Assembly: GCA_013146195.2 (NCBI GenBank)
Contig: CM028379.1
Location: 55,377,693 to 55,441,692, forward strand
Source: Codonopsis lanceolata
Taxonomy: Eukaryota; Streptophyta; Magnoliopsida; Asterales; Campanulaceae
Reading direction: 5' to 3'
DNA: 64,000 nt
Position numbers and translations under genes: made by a program. Below are positions 12,042-21,891 of the stretch, piece by piece. The notes beneath the pieces are model-generated. The model searched no databases. It saw only the letters and a program-made list of their open reading frames with translations, and had not been told where the DNA came from. How positions within the stretch are numbered: position 1 is the first letter of the stretch; each line of letters opens with the position of its first letter.

Positions 12042-12428
12042 ATGGCAGCAGGGAAGAATGATTTTCAAGATATGTTGCCTATAATGGCTAATAAACTGGG
12101 CGGTGAAGGATTGATCAAGGAACTGTGTAATGGGTTTAGGCTGATGATGGACAAGGACAAACAAGTAATTACACTCGAGAGCTTGAAGAAGAACTCTGCA
12201 GTTCTTGGTTTGCAAGATTTGAGAGATGATGAGCTGATGAGTATGATTAGAGAAGGGGATACCAATGGTGATGGGGCCCTCGATGAGATGGAATTTTGTG
12301 TTTTGATGTTTAGATTGAGCCCTCAGTTGATGGAGGAATCTGAAGTTTGGCTTGACCAAGCTTTGCAGCAAGAATTCAATTTTGTCGGTCAACCAAACGA
12401 TGCCGTTTTCGCGGACGCAATGGAATAG
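12042..12428 (+). CDS. small EF-hand calcium-binding protein, KIC/PBP1-like
   Basis: Encodes 128 residues without introns. One canonical EF-hand loop is visible at residues 73-84, DTNGDGALDEME, with D73, N75, D77, D81 and E84 in the calcium-ligand positions. An earlier loop around residues 37-48 (DKDKQVITLESL) has lost key ligands and is probably silent. The surrounding text LGGEGLIKELCNGF (19-32) and MEFCVLMFRLSPQLM (83-97) is characteristic of the plant family containing KIC, which binds the kinesin KCBP, and PBP1, which binds the kinase PINOID. Both are cytosolic calcium sensors, and family members are about this length. The ATG is the first in frame after a CT-rich leader and fits a good plant context (AAGAATGGC). 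This is the only host gene in the window that looks intact. A partner cannot be assigned from sequence. Confidence 0.92.
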   Translation: MAAGKNDFQDMLPIMANKLGGEGLIKELCNGFRLMMDKDKQVITLESLKKNSAVLGLQDLRDDELMSMIREGDTNGDGALDEMEFCVLMFRLSPQLMEESEVWLDQALQQEFNFVGQPNDAVFADAME

Positions 12429-12597
12429 CATTTTTTAACCGGCAAAATCTTTTTTTTTTAAATTTTATATTATGGGTTATGTAGATGTTGATAATTCATT
12501 ATAAAGTATGTGGAAAATAGATTTGAAGATTGATTATCTTTTTTTTTTTTTTTTTGTATTTTATCTTCTTAATATGTTTTCTTTCTTGATTGTGTAA

Positions 12598-12873
12598 GAC
12601 CTCGTTTGGTGCAGTGTTTTGATAAACAATTTTTTCAAAATACAGCGTTTTTAAAATGCATCATTTTCAAAATCGAATTATTTTCTTGTAAACACGTTTG
12701 AGAAACTATTTTAAAATGTTATTTTTATAAACAAAGTAGTTATAAACGCAACATATTTTTAAAACGCTCAAAATTGGAGCGTTTTAAAACGTTGCATTGA
12801 AATTCTTTAAAAGAGAAACACACTGCATTTTTGGCCAACGTTTTGGTCAAAATGCCCTACCAAACAAACACTA
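12598..12873. mobile_element. possible hAT-like MITE
   Basis: Starts GACCTCGTTTGGTGCAGTG and ends CCCTACCAAACAAACAC, a weak inverted pair of the CGTTTGGT type seen in many plant hAT-derived MITEs. The inside has repeated AAAACGC/GCGTTTT words that could fold. No clear target duplication was found, so this is tentative. Confidence 0.4.
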
Positions 12874-13353
12874 ATTATAAATAACCCTTTCAATTATGAA
12901 TTGAGTTGAATTGACTCCATAACAACTAATTGAAACAATGTACCTCCTCAATTATAACACTTTCTGTAATCACACCTTTTGACGCATTATCTTCCAGACC
13001 GCTCGAAATTGATAAATATGAGTACATATATTGTTATGTTTTATACTTTTGAAGACAACAAATAAAATTACGTCAAAATTTTAATTCGAAAAATATTCAA
13101 TACATGCGCCCATACCCATCAATTTTAGGCGATCTGGGCGGTCACATAGATATGGGCAAAAATTGTCATCTTTACATAAACCTAATGGTTTTCCATTTTC
13201 TTTCTAATTAGAGTATCTATGTAACGCCCCGAGTTAGAAAGTTCGATCCGTTATGTGTAGCCCATTGAGCACACATCACCTTGGTTCATCAGACTCACCA
13301 CAAGTCGACCTAAAGTCTATGGATGATGTTGATGCCCAGTAGTAGAGTGTGAC

Positions 13354-13557
13354 TGTAACGCCCCGAGCCCGAGAACTTGATCTGCTACGTGTAGGCCACA
13401 CTCTGGCCCACTGAGCACGCAGCACCTTGGGTCATCAGGCCCACCACAAGCCGACCCAAAAATCCATGGATGATGTTGGTGCTCAGAGGTAGTATGTGAC
13501 CACCTTATAAATCAAACACAATTCTCACATCTACCCGATGTTGGATGGGGTATTACA
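13354..13557 (-). repeat. TRIM 3' LTR
   Basis: 204 bp, TG...CA bounded on the minus strand, directly next to the polypurine tract. Confidence 0.85.
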
Positions 13558-13572
13558 ATCTCCCCCATTTAA
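13558..13572 (-). other. TRIM polypurine tract
   Basis: Minus-strand AAATGGGGGAGAT directly precedes the 3' LTR start, the expected site for plus-strand priming. Confidence 0.8.
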
Positions 13573-13720
13573 ATCCTTGACGTCCCCGTCAAGTATGAAT
13601 CATACCCCGGGCGATACATGAATCAAGAGGTGGCTCGTACGAGGATGAAGAGGTGGCTCCCACCTTCTGCAGTGTAGCACTTTGGCCCGCACAGTACTTT
13701 GTTCCCACATTTCCGGCCGA

Positions 13721-13737
13721 GATCCTCTGATACCATT
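13721..13737 (-). other. TRIM primer-binding site
   Basis: Minus-strand AATGGTATCAGAGGATC follows the 5' LTR. It contains TGGTATCAGAG, complementary to the 3' end of plant initiator tRNA-Met. Confidence 0.85.
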
Positions 13738-14019
13738 TGTAACGCCTCGAGCCCGAGAGAGCTCGGTCCGTTACATGTAGCTCCATACATTGGTCACCGA
13801 AGACGAACACCTCGGGTCATCGGGCCTACCACAAGCGACTAAAAGTCGTCATCGGGCTTTGGGTCATCGGCCACAAGCCGACCCAAAAATCGTCATCAGG
13901 CCTACCACAAGCCGATCCAAAAGTTCATGGAGGATATTGGTATCCAGTAGTAATGCATGACTACTTTATAAATCACACATAAATATCACATCTACCTAAT
14001 GTGAGATTGAGGTATTACA
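13738..14019 (-). repeat. TRIM 5' LTR
   Basis: 282 bp, TG...CA bounded on the minus strand. It contains a partial internal duplication not present in the 3' LTR. Confidence 0.85.
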
Positions 14020-14328
14020 ATGACCATTTTATAAATTGCACACAATTCTCACACTTACCCGATGTGAGACGAGGGTATATATTACAATCCAAGATTTTTT
14101 TATTTTTGTTTTTTGTAATATGGAAGACAACTTTGTTTTATTTCCTTACCATCCATTTTAGAAAAGTACGAATTATTTGAATGATAGGACAAGTAAAAAA
14201 AAAAAAAAGAAAGAAAAACGGAGAAGTAGGGTAAGGTTTATTCAAAGTGTATCAAGAAATTAATGGTCAGGGTCAGTTCACGTGATCATATATTAGTTTT
14301 TCAAAAGAGATCGATGGATCTAGTCATA

Positions 14329-14722
14329 GAGCATCCCCATTTTGCAATATTTTTATAAATCTTTTTAGTTGGGTCTCGCTGTTATCTACATATTGTTATC
14401 TTCTTATCCACTTAAGAATATATCTTCCCATTATATAATTTTCTTACATATTTTCTTATACAAAAAATATTAAATTTAACAGCATCTCACATAATAAATA
14501 CAAAACCCTCCCCACACCCCACACCCCACACCCCACCAAACATGCCTCCTTCCCCCCACACTCCAGCCGCCCCTTCCCCCTCACACTTTCCCAAGTCAAC
14601 TTCCTATTTAGGAAGTAAAAACACATTCTTTCTCCTAGTTGGAGATATCTCTCTCCTAGTTGGCATCTCCTTCACACTTCTCCAAGCAATAAGAAGTGAA
14701 AAATCCAACATTGGTGATGTTC
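14329..14722. mobile_element. GAGCA-type MITE, inverted copy of the 10.2 kb element
   Basis: Begins GAGCATCCCCATTTTG and ends (inverted) GAACATCACCAATG, flanked by ATA and TTA. The interior words ATTAAATTTAACAGCATC, AATACAAAACCCTCC and the C-rich patch match the 10176-10555 element in opposite orientation. Confidence 0.65.
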
Positions 14723-14727
14723 TTAGT

Positions 14728-15169
14728 GCTCGTTTGTGTGCATTTTATTTGGAGTGATTTTCGGTTTTTGGCTTTTGAAAAGCCATTTTGGAGTGCTTGT
14801 TTCAGCTTATAAGCCAAAAACCAATAAGTACGGTATAACACCCTTTATGCATTGAAAAGCTAAAGCCAAAAAGCTAAAATTTTAAACTTTTTTGGTTTTT
14901 TTTTAAAGATGAAGACAACTATTCATTAATAAATATTTGATTTTCCTCATTTCATCCTTTTATGAAATATACATAAAAATATGAATACTAATATCGAAGT
15001 TTTTTTTAACAAATAATTATAACAATTTATAAACAGCTTTTCAACATCTGTAACAAACAGTCTATCATGCAATCAGCCACAAGTCATTCATCCATCAGCT
15101 TAAGCTATCAACCATAAGTTATAAGCTATCAACCATAAATTATAAGCCATCAACCACAATAAACGAGCC
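14728..15169. mobile_element. hAT-like non-autonomous element
   Basis: GCTCGTTTGTG at the left and AAACGAGC at the right are inverted. CTTAGT flanks both sides (14722-14727, 15170-15175). The interior contains repeated AGCTATCAACCATAA words. It is inserted directly against the end of the preceding MITE. Confidence 0.6.
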
Positions 15170-15277
15170 CTTAGTAAAAACAAGACAAGTTTAGTCATGG
15201 AGGAAGTCGTCTAACCTGGGAGGTGGAGTCAAGTAAAGGTAAAAGTGTAACATGACTAAAAACTGCAAAAAGTAGTA

Positions 15278-15561
15278 CTCCGTCCGTCTCTAAGTAACTG
15301 TCTTTCTTTTTTTATTCTTTTTTTGTTCATTTTAAAATAATTATCTTATTTTAATACTTTATATTTTAGGAAAATAATTTTATCATTTTATTCTTCCTAT
15401 CTACTTTAAACTTCATGTACATGTGACTCATAATTAAAGTAGGAAGAAAAAAAAAAGATAAAGTGGTAACAATATTACCCCGAAAAGGAAACTTCTAAAT
15501 TAGACATTTTTTTGGACATACAAAAAAGGAAAGCATGAAAATATTTTTGGGACGGAAGGAG
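15278..15561. mobile_element. Stowaway-like MITE, 284 bp
   Basis: CTCCGTCCGTCTCTAAGTAA at the left is inverse to TTTGGGACGGAAGGAG at the right, with TA on both sides (15276-15277, 15562-15563). Confidence 0.8.
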
Positions 15562-15563
15562 TA

Positions 15564-17206
15564 TTATATGAATTCTATTAATATTTTTTATGCTTTATTT
15601 TTGTTTTGTCATTTTACTACCTAATTTTTTAATGTTTGATATTAATTAGCAATTTAACATCTCATTTGCCTTAATTTTAATGGCATAAAAGTTAAGTATA
15701 TAATTTTGCAAAAGTTAATATTCATATTGTAGGGGGGGGGGCTGATCCAGTTCCTACAGTGATGAGTTTACAGAATAGAAGAACATCCACGAGATTGTTA
15801 ATCTCTGTTCTTAAGACAAAAACTTGCACCGTGTATGGAATGGACGGGTGTTGCCAGTGAGTTCCCATGGTTTTGAAATCTTACGTGATTGAAGAGGCTA
15901 GACCTTCCAAGCTTCAATCACCGGTGAATGACACACTGCTGTAATCTCTGTATTTGGGCAGAAAGGTGGTGCACCGAAAGTGAGGATTTTTTGTAAGTGA
16001 AAATATGTGTTTCATACAGTATATGTATGGCAGTTGGGAGCGATTGGCGTGGCGTGTCCGAAATGACAAAATCGCCAGATATAACCGCGGTAACCGGGCC
16101 AAGTTATTCGAGGCATAAACAATTGTCTTTGTAATCGTTTCTTAAGGGGACAGAACAGGTTCATAGGTTCAGAGGGTCACACTCAACTTGAATTGAACTG
16201 GCAGCAAAAAGATAAGGTTCAAGTCAAGCAAGCAAGCCATCCAACCAAGCCTGGCCGGGTCGAGTTGGGCGGGCGACGGCATGCGTGTGTTTGGACCTGC
16301 ACTTAGCTAGGTCTTCTCTCCTACACAAAAGTGTAGTGGCTCAAGGGCCAAATGTTAAGCTTAAAAGCTATACTTTATAAAGTAGAGCTTTTTCTTCTTA
16401 TTCTCAATATGAGATTCCCACTTTCTACTTTACATAACTTCCTCATTCAATTATGTTGAAACATGTTTCCTACACATATCAACCAATCAACTGCCTTTAA
16501 AGTCTTATTCATTTTATGCAAAAAAAAAATTGATCTGTTGTTGTGACCAAATGAAGTGGAACCTTGTGGGTTAAAGAAATGATCAATTTATCTGATTGGG
16601 TTGAGATTGAGGAGGGGTTTGAGTTTGATGGTGGGTGAGATGTAGGTGGGTCAAAATAGTTAGAAATTTGGTTGAATATAGGATAAGGGTGGCGATGAAA
16701 TGTTGGATTAGGGTTGACCTTTTCTAGAGAGAGAAAAGAGGTAGAGGTGATATGTGGGGGACTTGAGCGATGATGGTGGTAATGGGATAAACTCATAGAC
16801 AACCTTTAATGGAATTGATTTCTTTGTCCTAAAAAAAGCTCACATAGTACGCACATGTCTACTTAACGGCAGAAAAAGTAACGACATCGAACCAAGAGAC
16901 TATTAAGTCTACTTTGAACCCAAGTGTGCACATTTTGAATCAAGGGACGATTGATATAGAAAGGTATTAATTAAGTATAGGGACCAAATGTGAAGCTAAC
17001 TCATAAAAAAATAAGTATGATTTTATTTATTTAATTTTTTCTTACCAAAAAACACATTTTAGAAGTTGTTTGTGTCAAAAACATAATTACACCAACGGTG
17101 TAATTTAATTTAATTTAATTTTACCCTTTGATAATTGTATATTATCAATTTTAAACTTAACACGTGCCCCAGGTCGTGGTGACGAGAGATTATATCTCTA
17201 AAACAA
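15564..17206. other. no gene recognised
   Basis: Contains a run of ten G (15732-15741) followed by exon-like but interrupted sequence (15742-16130) that I could not assign to a family, and a pyrimidine-rich stretch to 16500. The minus-strand open frame at 16509-16802 is Ser/Pro/His-rich and shows no domain. Confidence 0.5.
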
Positions 17207-18550
17207 GGGTGAAAAAGTGGGCCGGTTCCTTTTAGATAGTTTTCAATCGCTTTAAGTCCCAATATTTTTTTAATCGTAAAAATACACTTTTATGACGAAA
17301 AGACAACTCTACCCATAATGAATCGAACACATGCGCTCAAAGCATAAGTTCATTGCGATGCATGATTTCAAATTATGTACCTGTCTTTTCTATTTCATAG
17401 TGATGCATCGCGATTCGAAATTGATGCACCTGATTGAAATTCGATGCATTACGATTCAAAATTGATGTACTGCCATTTGAAATACGTGAGGCAGAATGTT
17501 GTCATCGTCGTTTTTTTCTATCTTTATGCCCTTGGATGAATTGAATCAAATGAGACCTATATTCTGATTTATATGTTTTAATATTATAGGAATGTGAAAA
17601 GAAGGAATATGTTCTTCTTATTGTTAGGATATGACTCGCATTAGGAAGAAATAAGAATTTACTGAAAGTAAGTAAAGAGGAGGTAACCCTTTCTCTATAT
17701 GCAAACAATTTGTGTAAAATAGTTTTACGGACCTCATTTCGTAAGAAGGAGCCGCAAAAGAGAGACAAATGAGGCTGCTGGAGCGGGTGAACCATCGAAG
17801 AGGACTACAGGTTACCTAGTAATAAAAACACGTCAAAATGTGTGAGAGAGGCGAGTTGAATAGGTAGGATTCAGGTTGGATCAAAAGACCCAACCCCAAT
17901 CCACTCAAAAACACGAGGGTCGTGATCAATGGAGTGGGCGACGTAGCATGCTCAAAGCGTGCCACCGCATTATTGAATTATTTCCTCATTTACAGTGCTA
18001 CCCTTGATCTTTCAAAATGTTAATGTGGTGCCTCTAATGTTTCCATGAGACGAGGCGAAGTCCCTAAGTGCCTAGACTTTGCATTTTAGTCAAAAATAAA
18101 CTTAAGCCTTTGATTAACTTCATTTTTAATGTCAAAAGTGAGACATTCCAAAAAGTAATAAATTTTTTCTTTAATTATTACGCTTTAAATGCCAAAAAAT
18201 GACGCTTTCAAAGGCAAAAGTGACATTTTAATGCTAAAAAGTAACACATTGAAGTCCAAAAGTGATACTTATAATATCAAAAATGACGGTTTTCATATAT
18301 AAAATATGAGGGGGTAGCACTGTAATTTCAATAAATAGAAGGGTGACACTGTAATTTCTGAATATTTGACCCATTTAACATGGTAGAACTTGTCGAAATG
18401 GTAGAATTTCGATTCTATGGACGAGGAGGGAGGGAGAGGACGGTGACTTGGTGCGGTGAGGTATGTGTTGGACATTTTAGGAAGAAGTTAATTAAAGTGA
18501 ACTTTAGCTGTTGAAAATTTAATAAAATAGATCGGCCTAGAATTTATCCA
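17207..18550. mobile_element. GGCCGGTCC-family foldback element, copy c
   Basis: The left end GTGGGCCGGTTCC with TTTTCAATCGCTTTAAGTCCC is inverse to the right end (GCTGTTGAAAATTTAATAA ... GATCGGCCTAG). Inside are several ATGCATC-type words (17355-17470), including GATGCATCGCGATTC, and an array of AAAAGTGACATTTTAATG-like words near 18120-18290. I found no clear target duplication. Confidence 0.5.
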
Positions 18551-18664
18551 TAGTATTATTATATTATATACATCCATCTTTTAATTTGGGCCATCAAAAA
18601 CCAACAATCTATTTGCCCATTCCATTTAGCCCATTACCCATTCCATATTCCATTTATATGCATC

Positions 18665-19090
18665 TCTATTTTGGAAAAGTTGTGGCCTAGTACACTTCGA
18701 AAATTTTCCAACCACTTTAGTCCCCTGTATTTTTTTAACCGGAAAAATGCTGTTTTGTAATACTAGTTTCCTCCTTAATCTATTTTTTTATTGTATCTAA
18801 ACAAGCAGATGAGTAGAAGAAGGTAGTCGACGCTCCACCTTTAAGTCCACGACTTACGACGGAGGAGAAAGAGTCATGTCTCTTTGAATCACGATGCATT
18901 AATTTTGAATTGTTATGCATCAATTTTGAATCATGATGCATTGAATTTCCATCGCAATGTATATCGATTCCGAATCGCGATGCATCGATTTGGAATCGCA
19001 ATCCATCGTTATGATAGTTACACAATTTGGAAACATACATCGCGATGCACATAATCATACATCAAAATCATGCATCGCGATGATGAACAT
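18665..19090. repeat. GGCCGGTCC-family copy d with ATGCATCG words (partial)
   Basis: A left end of the family (GTGGCCTAGTACACTTCG, CCAACCACTTTAGTCCCC) is followed at 18890-19080 by a dense cluster of words such as CGATGCATCGATT, AATCGCGATGCATCG and CATGCATCGCGATGA. No inverted right end was found. Confidence 0.5.
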
Positions 19091-19179
19091 AATTACAAAA
19101 TCCTTGAACATAACCAATATGTTAATACCATATGTGAATGGTAAAGTTGAAATGTTATGGAGATGATAAACATAACTTT

Positions 19180-19255
19180 TTGAAAGCGGACTTCTAAAGT
19201 GAAACATCTCAAAATAGTATAGTCGACTTTTTCCTCGAAACGGCCGGAGGGAGTA
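19180..19255. repeat. Stowaway-like MITE remnant (right end)
   Basis: AAAGTGAAACATCTCAAAAT followed by CGAAACGGCCGGAGGGAG and TA matches the right end of the Stowaway at 27789-28017. The left end is missing. Confidence 0.5.
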
Positions 19256-19420
19256 TTTGATTTTAGTTTTAAATGGAAAGAGTATAGACCCGAGTTAAAA
19301 TTTGATGTGTTGCTTCCCAGGCCCATCCTTATGGGGGGGCCACCCAGACATACAGTTTCCCTAAAATGTGTGAATCTAAGAGCCTTTACAATATATGGAT
19401 CCATTAGTATTATATAGGGA

Positions 19421-19745
19421 GAAATTTGGGCCGGTCCTTTTTGTGATATTTTCAACCTCTAAGGTTCCACATATTTTTATTTAACTGCTAAAGTACAATT
19501 TTGAGGACAAAATGATGAAGATACCCTTAATGAACAAAATGAGCGTGCACAAAAGCTTCTGTCCAAAATTGGGCCTCGCAAAGCATAAATTGAAATATGC
19601 CACAAAATATGTCTAAAATTGGGCATCACAATGCATAAAATTGGGCATCACAATGTATAAATTGACGTCTGCCACCAAATATGTCTAAAATTGGGCATCA
19701 CAATGCATAATTAAAAGTCTGCCACTAAATATATTGTGATATACC
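19421..19745. repeat. GGCCGGTCC-family copy e with GGGCATCACAATGC minisatellite
   Basis: Starts GGGAGAAATTTGGGCCGGTC, then an about 48-60 bp minisatellite of three to four units (AAATTGGGCATCACAATGCA, CATAAATTGA, GTCTGCCACCAAATATGTC) from about 19565. The same unit is repeated eight or nine times at 28530-28940. It abuts the broken end of the Tat-lineage pol fragment. Confidence 0.6.
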
Positions 19746-19957
19746 CGGGTCCCCTCCACATTTTCCTTCATGAATTTCCCCTAGTATACCTTCGGTCAAT
19801 TTTGGCCGCACACATCTGAGTAGAGGCCTGGTATATGATCGCCTGTAGAGGACATTATCCAGGATGGTATACCGGAAAGCTCCCTTCTGAATGGTTCTTG
19901 CTTCCGATTTATCCCTGACAAAATTCCTTACTCGATGTAACCTTTTAAGTCATCGAT

Positions 19958-20540
19958 CTAACATGTCGTTGCATGCTCGATATCCATGATTACCTCATTT
20001 TCTATTTTCGGAACTTCCAAATACTCGATCATAACACCCGGATGCAAAAAATGAATTTCTTCCTCAGCCATCTTTGAAAGATAATCCACGCGCATGTTAT
20101 CCTCGCGATCAATTCGGACGAACTCCCAATAATCAAAATCCCTTAGAATTTCTTTTACCATCGCACAATAACGAACCAGATCTGGATGATGGACGACATA
20201 GTCGCCCTGACCTGATTTACTACCAATTGCGGATCACAATAAATCACGATCTCGCGCACACCGACATCTTGTCCGAGTTCCAGCCCCGCAATCAAAGCCT
20301 CATATTCTGCTTGATTGTTAGATGCTGGAAACTTGAAGCGTAAAGCCTTTTCAAACTCTGCATCTTGCTCAAGTGGAACCAACAAGAGATCTGCTCCGCT
20401 TCCTAGCTTGCCAGCTGACCCATCCACATGTAACTCACAGCAATAACACGGATGAGATCGTTGAACAGGAACAGGATCTAAGACAGCCTGTGGGGAAGTC
20501 TCCTCTTCTCTCGGATTGTTAAAACTAGTCTCTGTCACGA
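19958..20540 (-). pseudogene. archaeal-type RNase H domain (broken)
   Basis: Reads CELHVDGSAGKLGSGADLLL, then SNNQAEYEALIAGLELG, EIVIYCDPQLVVNQV, and, after a frame break near 20160, EFVRIDREDNMRVDYLSKMA. The acidic residues in VDGS, AEYEAL and YCDPQLV correspond to the RNase H catalytic set, and the trailing REDNMRVDYLSK matches the region where a fourth acidic residue is expected. This type degrades RNA in RNA-DNA hybrids during reverse transcription and is additional to the usual gypsy RNase H. The frame break and downstream stops show decay. Confidence 0.8.
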
Positions 20541-20568
20541 AATCCGCCAGAGTCTGTGCTTTGATAGC

Positions 20569-20940
20569 TCACCGAGGCTGATAATTTATCTGAAATTCGG
20601 TTAACTCAATCGACCAGGTGAGCAAGCGACCAGAAGAATCCGGTTTATGAAGGATTTTCCTGAGAGGAGTGTCTGTGTATACAATAATTGGATGTGCAGA
20701 AAAATAATCTCGAAGTTTCCGAGTAGCAACAACAAGCGAATAAACCAACTTTTCTGCATTAAAATTGCGCTCTTCCACTGCTGTGAGGAGCTTGGAAACA
20801 TAATAAATAGACTTTTGAAGATTACATTCTTCCCTAATTAGAACAGGGGCCACAGCTTGCTCTGTGGCCGCAAGATACACAAACAAATTATCACCCATAA
20901 TCGGGCTACTTAACAATAGAGGCTGCCCCAGATACTCCAC
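20569..20940 (-). pseudogene. gypsy RNase H-like domain (broken)
   Basis: Minus-strand ORF with LFVYLAATEQAVAPVLIREE, SIYYVSKLLTAVEERNF, NAEKLVYSLVVATRKLRDYF and PIIVYTDTPLRKIL. This is the usual RNase H that directly follows the RT in Ty3/gypsy pol. One stop separates it from the archaeal-type RNase H. The order matches intact Tat elements. Confidence 0.8.
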
Positions 20941-20949
20941 CAGTTGCTT

Positions 20950-21760
20950 GAAAGCCTCCTAACACTCTGTCGTCCACTCAAACCCCGTATTCCCCCGAAG
21001 CACCTTGAAAAAAGGCAGGCACCTTTCTGCCGAATTGGAAATGAAGCGACCAAGAGCGGTAACTCTGCCATTAAGCTGCTGGACATTCTTGATGCACAGG
21101 GGAGGCTTCATTGTGACCAATGCTTTGATTTTTTTAGGATTTGCCTCAATCCCTCTCTCGTTCACCATGAACCCCAGAAACTTGCCCGCCTTCACATCAA
21201 AGACACACTTGCTTGGATTGAGCTTCATATTATTCTTCCTGGAGTTGCCAAAGGTCTCCTCCAGATCGACGGTATGATCATGTCCTTTGGATTTCACGAC
21301 CATATCGTCAATATAAGCTTCAACATTCATGCCAATCTGCGAGCTAAAGACCTTGTTCATCATTCGCCGATTAGTAGCTCCTGCATTCTTTAAGCCGAAA
21401 GGCCATCATCTTATAACAGTAGAGGCCCCTCGCTGCTCGAAATACAATCAGCGCTTTATCCTTCTCGTTCATCTTCACCTGGTGGTATTTTGAATACGCA
21501 TCGATAAAGCTCAAGAATTCGAAGCCCGCTATAGCATCAACCAGCTTGTCGATGCGAGGAAGAGGATATCAATCTTTTGGGCATGCTTTATTAAGGTCGG
21601 TGAAATCCACACGCATCCTACACTTCCCGTTTGACTTTTTGACCATAACCATATTGGCCAACTAAGTGAGATAGTGAATTTCCTCAATTATATCTGCACT
21701 GAGCAGCTTCTCCATCTCTTCCTTGATTGCCTTATCCTTTTCTGTGGAGTACAATCTAGG
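20950..21760 (-). pseudogene. gypsy reverse transcriptase domain (broken)
   Basis: Reads MRVDFTDLNKACPKD, a stop, YPLPRIDKLVDAIAG, LSFIDAYSKYHQVKM and, after a one-base shift near 21400, NAGATNRRMMNKVF, then the catalytic box YIDDMVVKS and KCVFDVKAGKFLGFMV. The YIDD aspartates and the FIDAYS aspartate are retained. At least one stop and one frameshift inactivate it. The antisense open frame at 20944-21393 is a shadow. Confidence 0.85.
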
Positions 21761-21891
21761 CCACTGTTGGATTGGCCTAAAAGTTGGATCCACACTAAGG
21801 CAATGCACTGCCATATCCTCGCTGACCCCTTACATGTCCTCCGGTCGCCACACGAACACATCCAAGCTACTCTGGAGCTGTCTGATCAAAC

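Larger units (their letters stand above)
13354..14019 (-). mobile_element. complete TRIM retrotransposon (LTR-PBS-PPT-LTR), 666 bp
   Basis: On the minus strand: 5' LTR 13738-14019 (282 bp), PBS AATGGTATCAGAGG, a non-coding interior of about 180 bp, a polypurine tract AAATGGGGGAGAT, and 3' LTR 13354-13557 (204 bp). Both LTRs start TGTAATACC and end GGCGTTACA. Flanking GTGAC (13349-13353) and ATGAC (14020-14024) are a 4 of 5 duplication. It codes for nothing, so it must have used proteins of another LTR element. The 5' LTR is longer because of an internal repeat of a GGGTCATCGG...CCACAAGCCGA block. Confidence 0.88.
13220..14086 (-). mobile_element. solo LTR of a TRIM family, interrupted by a second TRIM
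   Basis: The left piece (13220-13353) begins TGTAACGCCCCGAG and the right piece (14025-14086) ends TATATATTACA. Together they make about 196 bp, nearly the 204 bp of the intact LTR at 13354-13557. They are bracketed by ATCTA (13215-13219) and ATCCA (14087-14091), a 4 of 5 target duplication. No PBS or PPT belongs to these outer pieces, so they read as one solo LTR split by the inner element. Confidence 0.75.
19746..21891 (-). mobile_element. Ty3/gypsy Tat-lineage pol fragment (RT-RNaseH-aRNH)
   Basis: Minus-strand pieces in order are reverse transcriptase, RNase H and a second, archaeal-type RNase H. The dual RNase H arrangement is known for the Tat lineage (Ogre/Retand relatives). The fragment is cut on its 5' side by the chromovirus LTR at 21892 and ends before integrase next to repeat copy e. 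No LTR of its own is present. Stops and frameshifts make it inactive. Confidence 0.85.

Noticed and set aside
12036..12431. 131-residue open frame antisense to the EF-hand gene
   Set aside because: It is an exact shadow of a well-supported EF-hand protein and shows no domain of its own.
15742..16130. exon-like sequence after a G run
   Set aside because: Frames are interrupted on both strands and no family was recognised, so no gene is called.
16509..16802. 97-residue minus-strand open frame rich in Ser, Pro and His
   Set aside because: Composition looks like translated low-complexity DNA and nothing around it supports a gene.
20944..21393. 149-residue plus-strand open frame
   Set aside because: It lies antisense to the reverse transcriptase with the YIDD box; its sequence has no recognisable domain.
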